A DNA stretch of 52,364 nt from JAAYRQ01 sp035647815 (GCA_035647815.1 DASRMR010000040.1:1-52364); one strand, 5' to 3'; shown: positions 25,376 to 34,629, counted from the stretch's first letter. Numbers and translations: made by a program. Notes: generated by a model from the letters alone, not told the origin.

Positions 25376-26413
25376 TTATCTATTAGTATGATCAAATAAA
25401 TTCACATCATTTAATTTATTAACTGAATAACCTAAAATTGTACTAGCACGTTCAGTAGCAATTCTACCCCTTGGAGTTTTTTGAATCAACCCTAATTTTA
25501 ATAAATATGGTTCATAAACATCTGTAATAGTATCTGTTTCTTCTGAGACAGTAGCAGCTAAAGTTTCTAGCCCTACTGGACCACCTTGAAATTTCTTAAT
25601 AATGGCATCTAATATCATTCTATCCATAGTATCTAAGCCATATTCGTCTATATCCAACATGTTTAATGCTAATTTAGCAATATCCCGATTAATTATGCCA
25701 TCACCTTTTACTACTGCGTAATCTCTTACCCTTTTGAGTAAGCGATTAGCAATTCTAGGTGTACCCCTACAACGTTTAGCCACCTCATCTGCCCCACTAT
25801 TAGTTATCTCGATATTCAATATTTGTGCAGACCTAGTAATAATCTGGGCTAAATCTTCTGTTGTGTAAAAATCTAGACGACACATTATCCCAAATCTATC
25901 CCTGAGTGGAGAAGTTAACAAACCTGGTCTAGTCGTAGCACCGATCAATGTAAAAGGTGGTAAATCTAAACGCAAAGTTCTAGCAGCAGGCCCTTTGCCT
26001 ATTATAATATCTATGGCAAAATCCTCCATAGCTGGATATAGTACTTCTTCGACTACACGGCTCAGCCTATGAATCTCATCAATAAAAAAAATCTCACCTG
26101 GTTCCAAATTAGTAATAATAGCTGCCAAATCACCTGGTCTCTCAATCGCTGGACCAGAAGTCTTTCTAATCGGATGACCAGTCTCATTAGCAATAATTGT
26201 CGCGAGTGTAGTCTTACCTAGGCCCGGAGGACCACTTAAAAGTACATGGTCTAGGGATTCTTGGCGTTCCCGAGCAGCAGAAATAAATATGTCAATATTT
26301 TCTTTAACTTTATCTTGTCCTATGTAATCTTTTAAAACTAAAGGTCTAATCGATTGGTCAGTAAAATCTTCTGTAGTAATACTGTCAGGTGATACTAATC
26401 TTTCTTCATCCAC
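25376..26413 (-). CDS. ruvB: Holliday junction DNA helicase RuvB
   Basis: 345 residues. AAA+ motor that drives branch migration with RuvA. Walker A is GPPGLGKTTLATIIANETG, Walker B is IFFIDEIHRLSRVVEEVLYP, the sensor region is GATTRPGLLTSPLRDRFG, and a C-terminal winged helix contains TPRGRIATERA. The start is a GTG at 26413, eight bases after GGAGG; an out-of-frame ATG lies four bases later. Operon ruvC-ruvA-ruvB, followed by queH, is a common arrangement. Confidence 0.98.
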   Translation of the reverse strand: MDEERLVSPDSITTEDFTDQSIRPLVLKDYIGQDKVKENIDIFISAARERQESLDHVLLSGPPGLGKTTLATIIANETGHPIRKTSGPAIERPGDLAAIITNLEPGEIFFIDEIHRLSRVVEEVLYPAMEDFAIDIIIGKGPAARTLRLDLPPFTLIGATTRPGLLTSPLRDRFGIMCRLDFYTTEDLAQIITRSAQILNIEITNSGADEVAKRCRGTPRIANRLLKRVRDYAVVKGDGIINRDIAKLALNMLDIDEYGLDTMDRMILDAIIKKFQGGPVGLETLAATVSEETDTITDVYEPYLLKLGLIQKTPRGRIATERASTILGYSVNKLNDVNLFDHTNR

Positions 26414-26431
26414 TCTATGACCTCCAAATAA

Positions 26432-27025
26432 TTAACCATTTTTCAGATTGATCTTTTGCAATACTAACTTAATATTAAAACTTGTATCAGATTGAAATTG
26501 ACCTTGTTGATTAAGCTCATTAATAATAGGCATTAATTCTTGCGTTTTATAACCTAATACTTCTAAAGCTTCAATAGTTTCATTTATACCTACACTTGAA
26601 GCATCATCTTGTTGTGGAGCAAAACTAACCACCTTATCTCGCAGTTCAAATATTAAACGAGCTGCCCCTTTCTTGCCGATACCTGGTATAGTAGTCAAAG
26701 TTTTATCATCTTCGTTTACAATGGCAGTACAGAAAGTATATGAATCCATTGTAGATAATGCACTTAAGGCTACTTTAGGGCCTATCCCAGATACAGAGAT
26801 AATCTTTTCAAATAGCTGCTTTTCATCCTTATCTATAAAACCGAATAATTTATATTCATTATCTGTTATGTGAAGATAGGTAGAAATAAACACATCTTCT
26901 CCCACTGCAGGTAAATGACTAAAAGTTCTACTATGAACAGTAACATGGTATCCTATACCGCCAACTTCTACTATAATAAAATCAAGTTCTACTTCTGCCA
27001 AAACCCCTTTTAAATAGGCAATCAT
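26432..27025 (-). CDS. ruvA: Holliday junction branch migration protein RuvA
   Basis: 197 residues. The OB fold begins MIAYLKGVLAEVELDFIIVE; the two helix-hairpin-helix motifs include ISVSGIGPKVALSALSTM and LTTIPGIGKKGAARLIFEL; domain III with IEALEVLGYKTQEL ends the protein. It binds four-way junctions and recruits RuvB. The ATG directly abuts the ruvC stop codon. Confidence 0.97.
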   Translation of the reverse strand: MIAYLKGVLAEVELDFIIVEVGGIGYHVTVHSRTFSHLPAVGEDVFISTYLHITDNEYKLFGFIDKDEKQLFEKIISVSGIGPKVALSALSTMDSYTFCTAIVNEDDKTLTTIPGIGKKGAARLIFELRDKVVSFAPQQDDASSVGINETIEALEVLGYKTQELMPIINELNQQGQFQSDTSFNIKLVLQKINLKNG

Positions 27026-27523
27026 TTAATTACCACCTTTATAAATATTCCTTATCTTATGTGCATGTATATGACAAATAGCTATGGCTAAGGCATCTGC
27101 AGCATCATCAGGTTTAGGTATTTCAGTCATCTTTAATATCTTTTGCACCATAAATTGCACTTGCTTCTTATCAGCTCTCCCGTAACCTACTACAGACTGT
27201 TTAACTTGCAATGGAGTATACTCAGCTACCTCTATACCTGAACTAGCTGCAGTCATTAAAATTACCCCCCGCCCTTGAGCAACAGTAATTACAGTTTTAG
27301 TGTTTTTTTGAATAAAGACTTCTTCTACTGCCACAGCATCAGGAGAATACTTCTTAATCAACTCGTTCAATTCTTTATTTATTTTACATAATCTTAAAGC
27401 CATATCTGTATTCGCTTTTGTACTAATTATTCCATAATCTACAATTGTTAACTGACCAGCCTCATGTTTAACTAGACCATAACCAGTTTTTGCAGTTCCC
27501 GGATCAATTCCTAATACTAACAT
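27026..27523 (-). CDS. ruvC: Holliday junction endonuclease RuvC
   Basis: 165 residues. RNase H-like resolvase. Acidic catalytic residues are visible in LGIDPGTAKTGYGLV, AVEEVFIQKN and the C-terminal DDAADALAIAICH. The start ATG follows AAGGTGG. It is first in ruvCAB, with a 280-bp upstream gap that holds the terminator of the preceding gene and presumably the promoter. Confidence 0.97.
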   Translation of the reverse strand: MLVLGIDPGTAKTGYGLVKHEAGQLTIVDYGIISTKANTDMALRLCKINKELNELIKKYSPDAVAVEEVFIQKNTKTVITVAQGRGVILMTAASSGIEVAEYTPLQVKQSVVGYGRADKKQVQFMVQKILKMTEIPKPDDAADALAIAICHIHAHKIRNIYKGGN

Positions 27524-27631
27524 AATAGTTATCCACCTTATAATATATTTCCTATTAATACTACTTTAAAAAGGCTTATGGTGCTAGGTATGAATATATA
27601 GGCATGAAATGAAATTTAAGTTATAAAGAGT

Positions 27632-27670
27632 AAAAAGATAAGAGTAATTTGTATTACCCTTATCTTTTTT
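27632..27670 (-). terminator. terminator after the BofC-like gene
   Basis: On the minus strand a stem of AAAAAGATAAG plus GTAAT with one internal mismatch, a short loop, then CTTATC and a U run. It lies 130 bases after the stop of the BofC-C gene. The spacer between holds an AGCTAGCTAGCTAGC simple repeat (about 27729-27742) and nothing else I recognise. Confidence 0.75.
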
Positions 27671-27801
27671 ATTATAAAACATTTAAGGTTTTATTTACCA
27701 ATATAATTTATAAAAAAATTAATCAGCAGCTAGCTAGCTAGCAAAATTAACAGCACAATCTAGATAATGCTATGCATAATTATCCATAAAAACTGAAGCT
27801 A

Positions 27802-28371
27802 TTATAAATACTCATCTAAGTTTTCCAAAGCATCATTTATGCTTTCATTATCTTTAAATTCCCATTTACCTTGACGAATCTTTTCTTGTAGTTCGCCAGG
27901 TAAAGAATTCATATAAATGTTAGTAACCTTCTGTAAAATATCGTTTTCTATATCTGGACCTTTATATATTGCTACACGGCCTTGATAATCTTTTAATCTA
28001 TATTTTTCTTTATCATTATCACACCAATCATTTATTTCCTGATGAATAACTAAAATAGAATCATCAAATTCTATCTTATATCCATTTTCCACCGTATAGA
28101 TTTGCCTAATCTGTTCAATAGATTTACCTTCTAAATTTTGCCTATCATCAAATTGTGATATTATAGTGTGGTCACATTTAGTAAATCTTTGTTCGTAGAT
28201 TATTTGGGTATCCTCATTGATCAATTCCCGTTTTTCCTTTAAATCTACTACCGGCTTTTGATTAATATCCTGATTAGCAATATTGTTAGAAAGACTTCCT
28301 AATAAATATCCTAGACCAAAAAACACTCCTAAAACTGCCAAAGATAATAATCCCTTAATATTTTTATTCAT
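27802..28371 (-). CDS. BofC C-terminal-domain protein
   Basis: 189 residues. A membrane segment near the N-terminus (GLLSLAVLGVFFGLGYLLGS) anchors an extracytoplasmic domain. The last 70 residues, with DYQGRVAIYKGPD, ILQKVTNIYMNSLPGELQEK and a final small helix, match the BofC C-terminal domain. In B. subtilis BofC restrains the SpoIVB protease at the sigma-K checkpoint; in clostridia such proteins often sit beside ruvC or yebC and their role is not established. The start is ATG 28371 after GAGGTGA. The family match rests on recognition of this pattern. Confidence 0.7.
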   Translation of the reverse strand: MNKNIKGLLSLAVLGVFFGLGYLLGSLSNNIANQDINQKPVVDLKEKRELINEDTQIIYEQRFTKCDHTIISQFDDRQNLEGKSIEQIRQIYTVENGYKIEFDDSILVIHQEINDWCDNDKEKYRLKDYQGRVAIYKGPDIENDILQKVTNIYMNSLPGELQEKIRQGKWEFKDNESINDALENLDEYL

Positions 28372-28513
28372 TATTATTCTCACCTCTAAAGTCTATTTTT
28401 TCCCAAAATCAGCAAGATATACAAAGAATGTTGCAATTATACGAAAAAGGCGGTATTAGTTAGCCAAACACTCTTAATCGTTCTAATTAGCCTAATATAA
28501 GCAAATATGCACT

Positions 28514-28543
28514 TGTATATTTCTTCACAAGCAGGCCTATAAT
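28514..28543 (+). promoter_or_regulatory. candidate vegetative promoter for the orphan Hsp20-like gene
   Basis: A consensus TATAAT at 28538-28543 lies 90 bases before the gene; a TTGTAT at 28513-28518 could be the -35 box but with a 19-base spacer, longer than ideal. The -10 match is the main support. Confidence 0.35.
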
Positions 28544-28633
28544 AGAGGTAGATAAGAAATGAAGAAGTCAAGTAAAAGTCAAGTTCTTTTCGAAATTCTC
28601 TGACAACTTCGATTTGCTTAAAGGAGGTATATT

Positions 28634-29329
28634 ATGAATAAATATGATTCCACATTGTTTGCTAACTTATCAACATATAGCCTTATCGACCCTACTACAT
28701 TTATGAGTGATGACAATCCAACAATTTCTACCCCGATTGTTAACCATAATTCAGATTTAGTAGATGAAGCAGATAATGTCTCCGTAAAACTAGATGAACA
28801 TACTATTGTAGATAAAAAGTCCTTATTCGAACAATTAGAAGCATCTTTTTCCAATGGAATGCTATGGGAAGCTGACTTAGACAGTTTTACCACTAATCCA
28901 GAAGTAGAGAAAAGTTTTTTTATGGAAGCAGTAGAACATAGGAATAAAGCAATGACCGAAAAATCTCTAGAAACTATTTTATCTGAATTCGATAATTGGA
29001 CGGGAACTCCAATAGATATTTTAAGCCTATATGGCGATATCGATTTCGGCTATAATATTTTCACTGATGGTTTTGAAATGGATGTCCCAGTAAAGATTGT
29101 TGGTGAAGCTGATGATTTAGTTTTCAAAGTTGATGCACCTTGGATGAAAATTAATACTTTTAAAGATGTTGATCTTTATCCTAGTAGGCTAAATTTAAAA
29201 AGCGTTTTATCTCTACTACCAATCACAGTTAATTCCAACGAACTTAAAGCTAGCTTTGTAGATGGCGAGTTTCGCCTAGAAGTACCTAAAAACGAGGTAG
29301 AATTAGGCCAAAAATCAAAAAATAGTTAG
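28634..29329 (+). CDS. orphan protein with a degenerate Hsp20-like C-terminal region
   Basis: 231 residues; no family recognised with certainty. It is acidic and soluble, without a signal peptide. The first 90 residues are low in structure signals. The last 90, with DLVFKVDAPWMKI and then LKASFVDGEFRLEVPKNE, resemble the order of an alpha-crystallin domain, whose last strands read like IKASYKNGVLEITLPK. This is inference from pattern only. It has a strong AAGGAGG site at nine bases, its own promoter candidate and a terminator. It is the only plus-strand gene between 4.5 and 46 kb, inserted between yebC and the BofC-like gene. Confidence 0.6.
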   Translation: MNKYDSTLFANLSTYSLIDPTTFMSDDNPTISTPIVNHNSDLVDEADNVSVKLDEHTIVDKKSLFEQLEASFSNGMLWEADLDSFTTNPEVEKSFFMEAVEHRNKAMTEKSLETILSEFDNWTGTPIDILSLYGDIDFGYNIFTDGFEMDVPVKIVGEADDLVFKVDAPWMKINTFKDVDLYPSRLNLKSVLSLLPITVNSNELKASFVDGEFRLEVPKNEVELGQKSKNS

Positions 29330-29342
29330 CAAATACGAAAAG

Positions 29343-29372
29343 AAAAAAGCGGGGATTAATCCCCGCTTTTTT
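29343..29372. terminator. bidirectional terminator between the orphan gene and yebC
   Basis: Palindrome GCGGGGATTAATCCCCGC (29349-29366) with an A run on one side and a T run on the other, so it works in both directions between the convergent genes. Confidence 0.9.
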
Positions 29373-29404
29373 CTTCTATTATATAAAATATATTATTTGC
29401 CTAG

Positions 29405-30160
29405 CTAGGTGAGCTTTTCCATAATCTCATCTGGGACTGATATATTGGTATAAACATTTTGTACGTCATCATGATCTTCGAAAAGTTCGATAAGATTTAG
29501 TATTTTACCCGCGGTTTCCTCTACATTTATCTCTATTGTATTTTCAGCTAACATTATTAATTCTGCCATATCTAACTTATAATTTAGTGATTCCAGTTTT
29601 TCTTTAGCCTCAATAAATGTATCTGGTGATGTGATAATTTCCCAAACATCATCTTCATCTCTTACATCATCAGCCCCTGCCTCGATAGCTTGAAGCATAA
29701 ACTCATCCTCATCACTTACATTTTCCTTATTTATAGCAATAAGTCCAACCCGGTCAAACATCCAGGCAACACAACCACCTTCACCCATGCTTCCGTTATG
29801 TTTAGAAAACAAATGCCTAATCTCAGATGCTGTACGATTACGATTATCAGTAGCAATTTCCAATAAAACGGCGACACCTTCCGGGGCATAACCTTCATAT
29901 ATAATTTCTTCTATAACATCACTTTCAATTTCCCCGGTTCCCTGCTTAATTGCTCTATTAATATTATCATTAGGCATGTTAATATCTTTAGCTTTTTGTA
30001 TAGCTAAAGCTAGTTTAGAATTAAATTCAGGATCTCCACTACCACCTGTACGCGCTGCAATAGTAATCGCTTTAGCTACCTTAGTAAACTCTTTACCTCT
30101 TTTTTCATCAGACCTACCTTTTTTATGTTTAATATTTGCCCACTTAGAATGTCCTGCCAT
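29405..30160 (-). CDS. yebC: YebC/PmpR family protein (TACO1-like)
   Basis: 251 residues. N-terminus MAGHSKWANIKHKKGRSDEK is the family hallmark, with RTGGSGDPEFNSKLALAIQK and the GYAPEGVAVLLEIATDN block. Early work described these as DNA-binding regulators; more recent work on the family links them to translation of difficult peptide motifs on the ribosome. The ATG follows AGGGAGG. It ends just before a bidirectional terminator. Confidence 0.95.
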   Translation of the reverse strand: MAGHSKWANIKHKKGRSDEKRGKEFTKVAKAITIAARTGGSGDPEFNSKLALAIQKAKDINMPNDNINRAIKQGTGEIESDVIEEIIYEGYAPEGVAVLLEIATDNRNRTASEIRHLFSKHNGSMGEGGCVAWMFDRVGLIAINKENVSDEDEFMLQAIEAGADDVRDEDDVWEIITSPDTFIEAKEKLESLNYKLDMAELIMLAENTIEINVEETAGKILNLIELFEDHDDVQNVYTNISVPDEIMEKLT

Positions 30161-30207
30161 TTTTTGTCCTCCCTAAAAAGTCAACTCTCTACCTTTCTTC
30201 CCATAGC

Positions 30208-30960
30208 TTACAATTGCTTTATTTCTTGAGAAACTAAAGCAATCGGAGGTAATCTACGTTTATGTTCATTTTTACTAGCGAGATTTTCTATTATCTTTAT
30301 TGCTTCTAGACTACCTTTACCAGTTTTAATGTAACTATCTAGTTCCTGGTAACTAACACCCATCTCCTCCTCATCAGTCTGTCCTTCCCAAAGTCCTGCT
30401 GATGGAGGTTTGTCTATTATTTGTGAAGGAACTTTAAGATAGCGAGCTAATTCATAAACTTCATACTTCACTAAATCGCCTAGAATCTGTAAGTCTACCC
30501 CATTATCACCATGTTTTGTCGAATAGCCTACCTTCATTTCACTTTTATTAGTAGTTCCTAAAACTAGGTAATTATAAGTCTGGGCCGCATAATACATAGT
30601 AAGCATCCTAAGCCTAGGCTTAATGTTGGCACTTGCTAGACTAACATTATTTTTATTACTATCAAAATGAGTATTAAACTCTGTCAATAAAATGTTAAAA
30701 GTATTATCTAATGGTATAACCTTATAATCAATATTATAGTGTTCAGCAAAATCTTTCCCATCTATTATATCTGTTAATGTAGTTTCACAAGGTAATATTA
30801 ACCCCAGACAATCATCCGGAAAAGCTCTCTTAGCCAATATTCCTGCAACCGCCGAATCAATCCCTCCACTAACTCCAAATATAATTCCTTGAGCTCCAGC
30901 TGCATTTACTTTATTTTTTAACCAATCGACTAAATAATTAGCTACTGCTTCATTATTCAA
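30208..30960 (-). CDS. nadE: NAD synthetase, ammonia-dependent type
   Basis: 250 residues, the short form without a glutamine-hydrolysing domain. Catalyses the last step of NAD synthesis. The PP-loop is FGVSGGIDSAVAGILAKRAF; further blocks are YYAAQTYNYLVLGTTNKSE, YSTKHGDNGVDLQILGDLVK and PPSAGLWEGQTDEEEMGVSY. The start is taken as TTG 30960, about ten bases after AAGGGGG; earlier in-frame codons lie inside cysK. It follows cysK by 13 bp. NAD supply fits the NAD-linked formate dehydrogenase further along. Confidence 0.92.
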   Translation of the reverse strand: MNNEAVANYLVDWLKNKVNAAGAQGIIFGVSGGIDSAVAGILAKRAFPDDCLGLILPCETTLTDIIDGKDFAEHYNIDYKVIPLDNTFNILLTEFNTHFDSNKNNVSLASANIKPRLRMLTMYYAAQTYNYLVLGTTNKSEMKVGYSTKHGDNGVDLQILGDLVKYEVYELARYLKVPSQIIDKPPSAGLWEGQTDEEEMGVSYQELDSYIKTGKGSLEAIKIIENLASKNEHKRRLPPIALVSQEIKQL

Positions 30961-30973
30961 TCTACTAGCCCCC

Positions 30974-31894
30974 TTAATCGAATAAGTCCATTGACATATA
31001 TTTTTCCGCACCATCAGGTGCTATAACTAGAACTTTTTTGCCTGGGCCTAACTCCTCAGCTAATATTACAGCTGCATGAATTGCAGCTCCCGAAGATATC
31101 CCTAAAAGTAGTGCTTCTTTATTAGCCAAATCTCGACACATCTGCATAGCATCTTCATCCCTTACTGGCATTATCTTATCAATCATATCTTGGTTTAATA
31201 CCGGAGGTATAAATCCAGCACCAATACCTTGAATACTGTGAAAACCAGTAGAGTTTCCACTTAAAACTGCCGAATTTGCTGGTTCAACTCCTACTATCAT
31301 TATCTCCGGTAAAGCTGCTTTTAAAACTTTAGCTACTCCAGTAATAGTCCCGCCACTTCCAACTCCGGATACAAAAACATCTAATTTATTATTCATCTGT
31401 TCTAGTATCTCCGGGCCAGTAGTCATTTCATGGCTTTCGGGATTATCTGTGTTTTCAAATTGTTTGATTAGAAAGTATTTAGGATCTTTTGCGGCCATTC
31501 TTTCAGCCTCTTCAACCGCACCCCTCATGCCTTTGGCTGCTGAAGTCATGACTAATTTAGCACCATAAGCACTTAATATTCTTTTGCGTTCCTCGCTCAT
31601 GTTTTCCGGCATCACAATTTCAATCGGATACTTTTTAATACATGCTGCCATAGCTAATCCTATTCCCGTGTTGCCACTAGTTGCCTCCAAAATTATAGAA
31701 TCTTGATTAAGCTTTCCTTCCTGTTCCGCTTTCTCAATCATATATAGCCCAGCCCGATCCTTAACACTACCAGCAGGATTATAATTTTCCAGCTTTACAA
31801 AAACATCTGCACTACTTGCACTGACTACAATGTTCAGCTTGACTACAGGGGTCTGTCCGATGAGTTCTAAAACATCCTTAGCTACCTTCATCAT
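30974..31894 (-). CDS. cysK: cysteine synthase A (O-acetylserine sulfhydrylase)
   Basis: 306 residues. PLP enzyme that makes cysteine from O-acetylserine and sulfide. The PLP lysine is in NPAGSVKDRAGLYMIEKAEQ, the substrate loop in LEATSGNTGIGLAMAA, the phosphate loop in SGVGSGGTITGVAKVLK, and the late LLGISSGAAIHAAV. Two ATG codons follow GAGGAGG; either fits. It lies between metH (48 bp) and nadE, probably one sulfur/cofactor transcript. Confidence 0.96.
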   Translation of the reverse strand: MMKVAKDVLELIGQTPVVKLNIVVSASSADVFVKLENYNPAGSVKDRAGLYMIEKAEQEGKLNQDSIILEATSGNTGIGLAMAACIKKYPIEIVMPENMSEERKRILSAYGAKLVMTSAAKGMRGAVEEAERMAAKDPKYFLIKQFENTDNPESHEMTTGPEILEQMNNKLDVFVSGVGSGGTITGVAKVLKAALPEIMIVGVEPANSAVLSGNSTGFHSIQGIGAGFIPPVLNQDMIDKIMPVRDEDAMQMCRDLANKEALLLGISSGAAIHAAVILAEELGPGKKVLVIAPDGAEKYMSMDLFD

Positions 31895-31942
31895 AACTTC
31901 CTCCTCTTTCGTGTTAATTATCTAATCTAATTAACAATTTGA

Positions 31943-34444
31943 CTATTTCTGCAATAATTTCTTGGCTTCAATAACTGCATTTCTAGCATCTGAAGAATAA
32001 GCATCTGCACCAATATCTTGTGCATATTCAGGTGTAAGAACAGCCCCCCCGACCATAATCTTACAATCTAAAGCTCGAGCCTTTACCTTTTCAACAACTT
32101 CTTGCATACGAGGCATAGTAGTTGTCATCAGAGCACTTAAGCCGATAATATCAGCATTATTACTGATTGCTGATTCAATAATATCATCTGCCCTAACATC
32201 TTTTCCTAAATCTATTACTTTAAAACCGTAGTTTTCCAACAGAACAGCTACAATATTTTTACCAATATCATGAATATCCCCTTCTACTGTAGCTAATACT
32301 ATTACACCTTGGTTATAACTACTTTCCTCAGATAAAAGCGGTTTTATTTTAGCAAATCCCACATTCATAGCATTAGCCGCAATCATTAATTGGGGTAAAA
32401 AATACCTCTTTTTATCATACATAATACCTGCCTCTTCTATTCCCGGTATAAGGCTAGTATTTACAATATCTAATGGTTCTATATCCTGAGCTAATGCCTC
32501 CTCAATAAGTTTGAGGGTTAATTCCTGGTTACCTTGAAAAACAGCCTGCTGAATTTGTCCCTCAATACCTAGAGCAGTATTAGCAATAGACAAGTTATCT
32601 GGAGATTCTTCTTTTTCTAAAGCTCCCCCATTCGCCTGGTTTGCTATTTCTGGAATATTACATTCAAGACATATTGGGCTTCTTAACTGAGTAACTAGCT
32701 GGTTTTCATTATCAAAGTCTTTATAATAATCAATAAAAGATAAGCAATTATCATCCCTGTTCAGCAAGACTGCGGCTGCTTTAGTAGTATCCATCAACCT
32801 TTTATCTAAAGGGTTGATTATAGGTAAATCAAGTCCTGCTGCCCATGCCATAGCAAGATAAGTGGAGTTTAAAATTTCCCTACCAGGTAAACCATGTGAA
32901 ACATTACTTACCCCTAAAACAGTCCCCACATTAAAATCGTTTTTTATCATTTGTAAAGCTTTAATAGCTTCCATAACTTGTGATTGTTCGGCACTAGCTG
33001 TCTTAACTAAACTATCTATGTAAATATCTTCATCTCTTAATCCATGCTCTTTAGCCTGCTTATATATTTTCCGTGCAACATCTACTCTTTCTCCAGCAGT
33101 ATTAGGTATTCCTTTTTCATCAATACATAAACCTAGAATAGCTGCCCCATATTTTTTAGCTAAAGGTAGAATCAATTCCAAGTCTTTATCTTCAGCAGTC
33201 GTGGAATTAATTAATGGACGACCTACAAATGCCTTTAAACCAGCCTCAACAGCATCTATATTAGTAGAATCAATTGCAATGGGCACATCGATAGCATTCT
33301 GAATCGCTAAAACTGCCATCTCCATAGTCTCTTTTTCATCTATACCAGGAACCCCCATGTTTACATCTAGCATTGCTGCCCCATGTAAAACCTGGTTCTT
33401 AGCTTCATCTATCACCATTTGCATTTGACCACTTCTTATTTCCTTCGCTAATTGCTTCCTTGCAGTTGGATTTATCCTTTCACCTAAGATAGCTAATGGC
33501 TTATCCTGCCCTATAAGCACAGTATTAGTTCGGGAAGCAAAGCCTCTTATGACCGAATTGTTTTTCTTTGCAGGTGATAGCCCTCGTAGTGCATCAGCCA
33601 TCGCCTTGATATGTGCAGGAGTTGTTCCACAACAACCACCGATAATATTAGCCCCTGCATCTTTTAAAAGTAAGCCATATTCCGCCATTTGCTCCGGAGT
33701 ATCCGGAAACACAGTTTGTCCATCGATTAAGGCAGGTATACCAGCATTTGGCTCCACAGTTAAGTAGACACTAGTATAACGATTAAGTTCTGCAATAATG
33801 GGCAAAAGTTCCCTAGCCCCTCCAGAACAATTAGCTCCAATAGCTAAAGGTTGGAAGGCTTCTAATATCAAAAGAGCAGTTAAAGGATCAGTTCCCATCA
33901 TAGTTCTGCCACCATCTTCAAAAGTCATGTGAGCAATAACAGGTAGTTTAGTGCAATGTTTAGCTGCTGCTAATGCTACTCGCATCTCTCCTATATCAGT
34001 CATAGTTTCAATCGATATTAGATCAGCCCCAGCCTTTTCAGAGGCGATCATCTGTTCACTAAAAGTATTAAATAACTGATCATAATCTGCATCCCCAAAA
34101 GGTTTTAATAGCTTACCAGTTGGCCCGATAGAAACAGCGACAAATGCCTTACCATCAGCAACTCTTTTAGCAATATTGATGGCTTCTGTATTTATCTCAC
34201 TGACCATATCGCCAAATCCGTATTCATCTAATTTCAGAGCATTAGCACCAAATGTATTAGTTTGTATTATATCGGCACCTGCTTCTATATATTCATAATG
34301 AATATTCTCTAGTATCTTAGGATTATCAATTCCATATACTTCAGGGCATTCCCCGGGCAACATGCCACTTTTTTGTAACATAGTTCCCATAGCACCATCT
34401 AGTATAAGAGTTTTACTTTTTAATATAAGACTTAAATCATCCAA
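31943..34444 (-). CDS. metH: cobalamin-dependent methionine synthase lacking the reactivation domain
   Basis: About 833 residues, against about 1,230 for E. coli MetH. Domain order: homocysteine/zinc domain (1-300; ILDGAMGTMLQK, GANCSGGARE, GGCCGTTPAHIKAM), methyl-THF pterin domain (about 320-590; AILGERINPTARK, MLDVNMGVPGIDEKE), cobalamin cap (about 640-700) and B12-binding domain (GDIHDIGKNIVAVLLENYGF). The AdoMet/flavodoxin-binding activation domain is absent, as in several anaerobes, where a separate protein may reactivate it. The start is TTG 34444, eight bases after GGAGG. The leader carries an S-box-like RNA. Confidence 0.93.
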   Translation of the reverse strand: MDDLSLILKSKTLILDGAMGTMLQKSGMLPGECPEVYGIDNPKILENIHYEYIEAGADIIQTNTFGANALKLDEYGFGDMVSEINTEAINIAKRVADGKAFVAVSIGPTGKLLKPFGDADYDQLFNTFSEQMIASEKAGADLISIETMTDIGEMRVALAAAKHCTKLPVIAHMTFEDGGRTMMGTDPLTALLILEAFQPLAIGANCSGGARELLPIIAELNRYTSVYLTVEPNAGIPALIDGQTVFPDTPEQMAEYGLLLKDAGANIIGGCCGTTPAHIKAMADALRGLSPAKKNNSVIRGFASRTNTVLIGQDKPLAILGERINPTARKQLAKEIRSGQMQMVIDEAKNQVLHGAAMLDVNMGVPGIDEKETMEMAVLAIQNAIDVPIAIDSTNIDAVEAGLKAFVGRPLINSTTAEDKDLELILPLAKKYGAAILGLCIDEKGIPNTAGERVDVARKIYKQAKEHGLRDEDIYIDSLVKTASAEQSQVMEAIKALQMIKNDFNVGTVLGVSNVSHGLPGREILNSTYLAMAWAAGLDLPIINPLDKRLMDTTKAAAVLLNRDDNCLSFIDYYKDFDNENQLVTQLRSPICLECNIPEIANQANGGALEKEESPDNLSIANTALGIEGQIQQAVFQGNQELTLKLIEEALAQDIEPLDIVNTSLIPGIEEAGIMYDKKRYFLPQLMIAANAMNVGFAKIKPLLSEESSYNQGVIVLATVEGDIHDIGKNIVAVLLENYGFKVIDLGKDVRADDIIESAISNNADIIGLSALMTTTMPRMQEVVEKVKARALDCKIMVGGAVLTPEYAQDIGADAYSSDARNAVIEAKKLLQK

Positions 34445-34500
34445 TATTACATCCTCCCCCAACTAGTTAAAGAAAATTTCTAGATTAAAGATATCTATAT

Positions 34501-34612
34501 ATAATAAAAACCCTCTAGAATAAGAGGATCATATTGACATTCTTATCTACTCAGTAAAATCTTTAAGATTTGGCACCTACTTATAATAGGTTCCACTCCT
34601 TTCGATAAGAAT
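34501..34612 (-). promoter_or_regulatory. S-box (SAM-I)-like leader lacking the P2 arm, with terminator
   Basis: Reading the minus strand: ATTCTTATC (34604-34612) pairs perfectly with GATAAGAAT (34539-34547) as P1. Inside are AGGAGTGGA, a P3-like hairpin ACCTA/TAGGT, the S-box motif GGTGCCAAATC, and a P4-like AAATC/GATTT hairpin. A terminator stem with U run follows at 34501-34528, and AGATAAGA in the P1 3' strand can pair with TCTTATTCT in the terminator. All this is S-box layout. But the core segment that normally lies between GTGGA and AACC (the P2 arm with GGGACTGGCCC and GAAACCC) is missing. See findings. Confidence 0.6.
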
Positions 34613-34629
34613 TTTATAATTTAAAAAGA

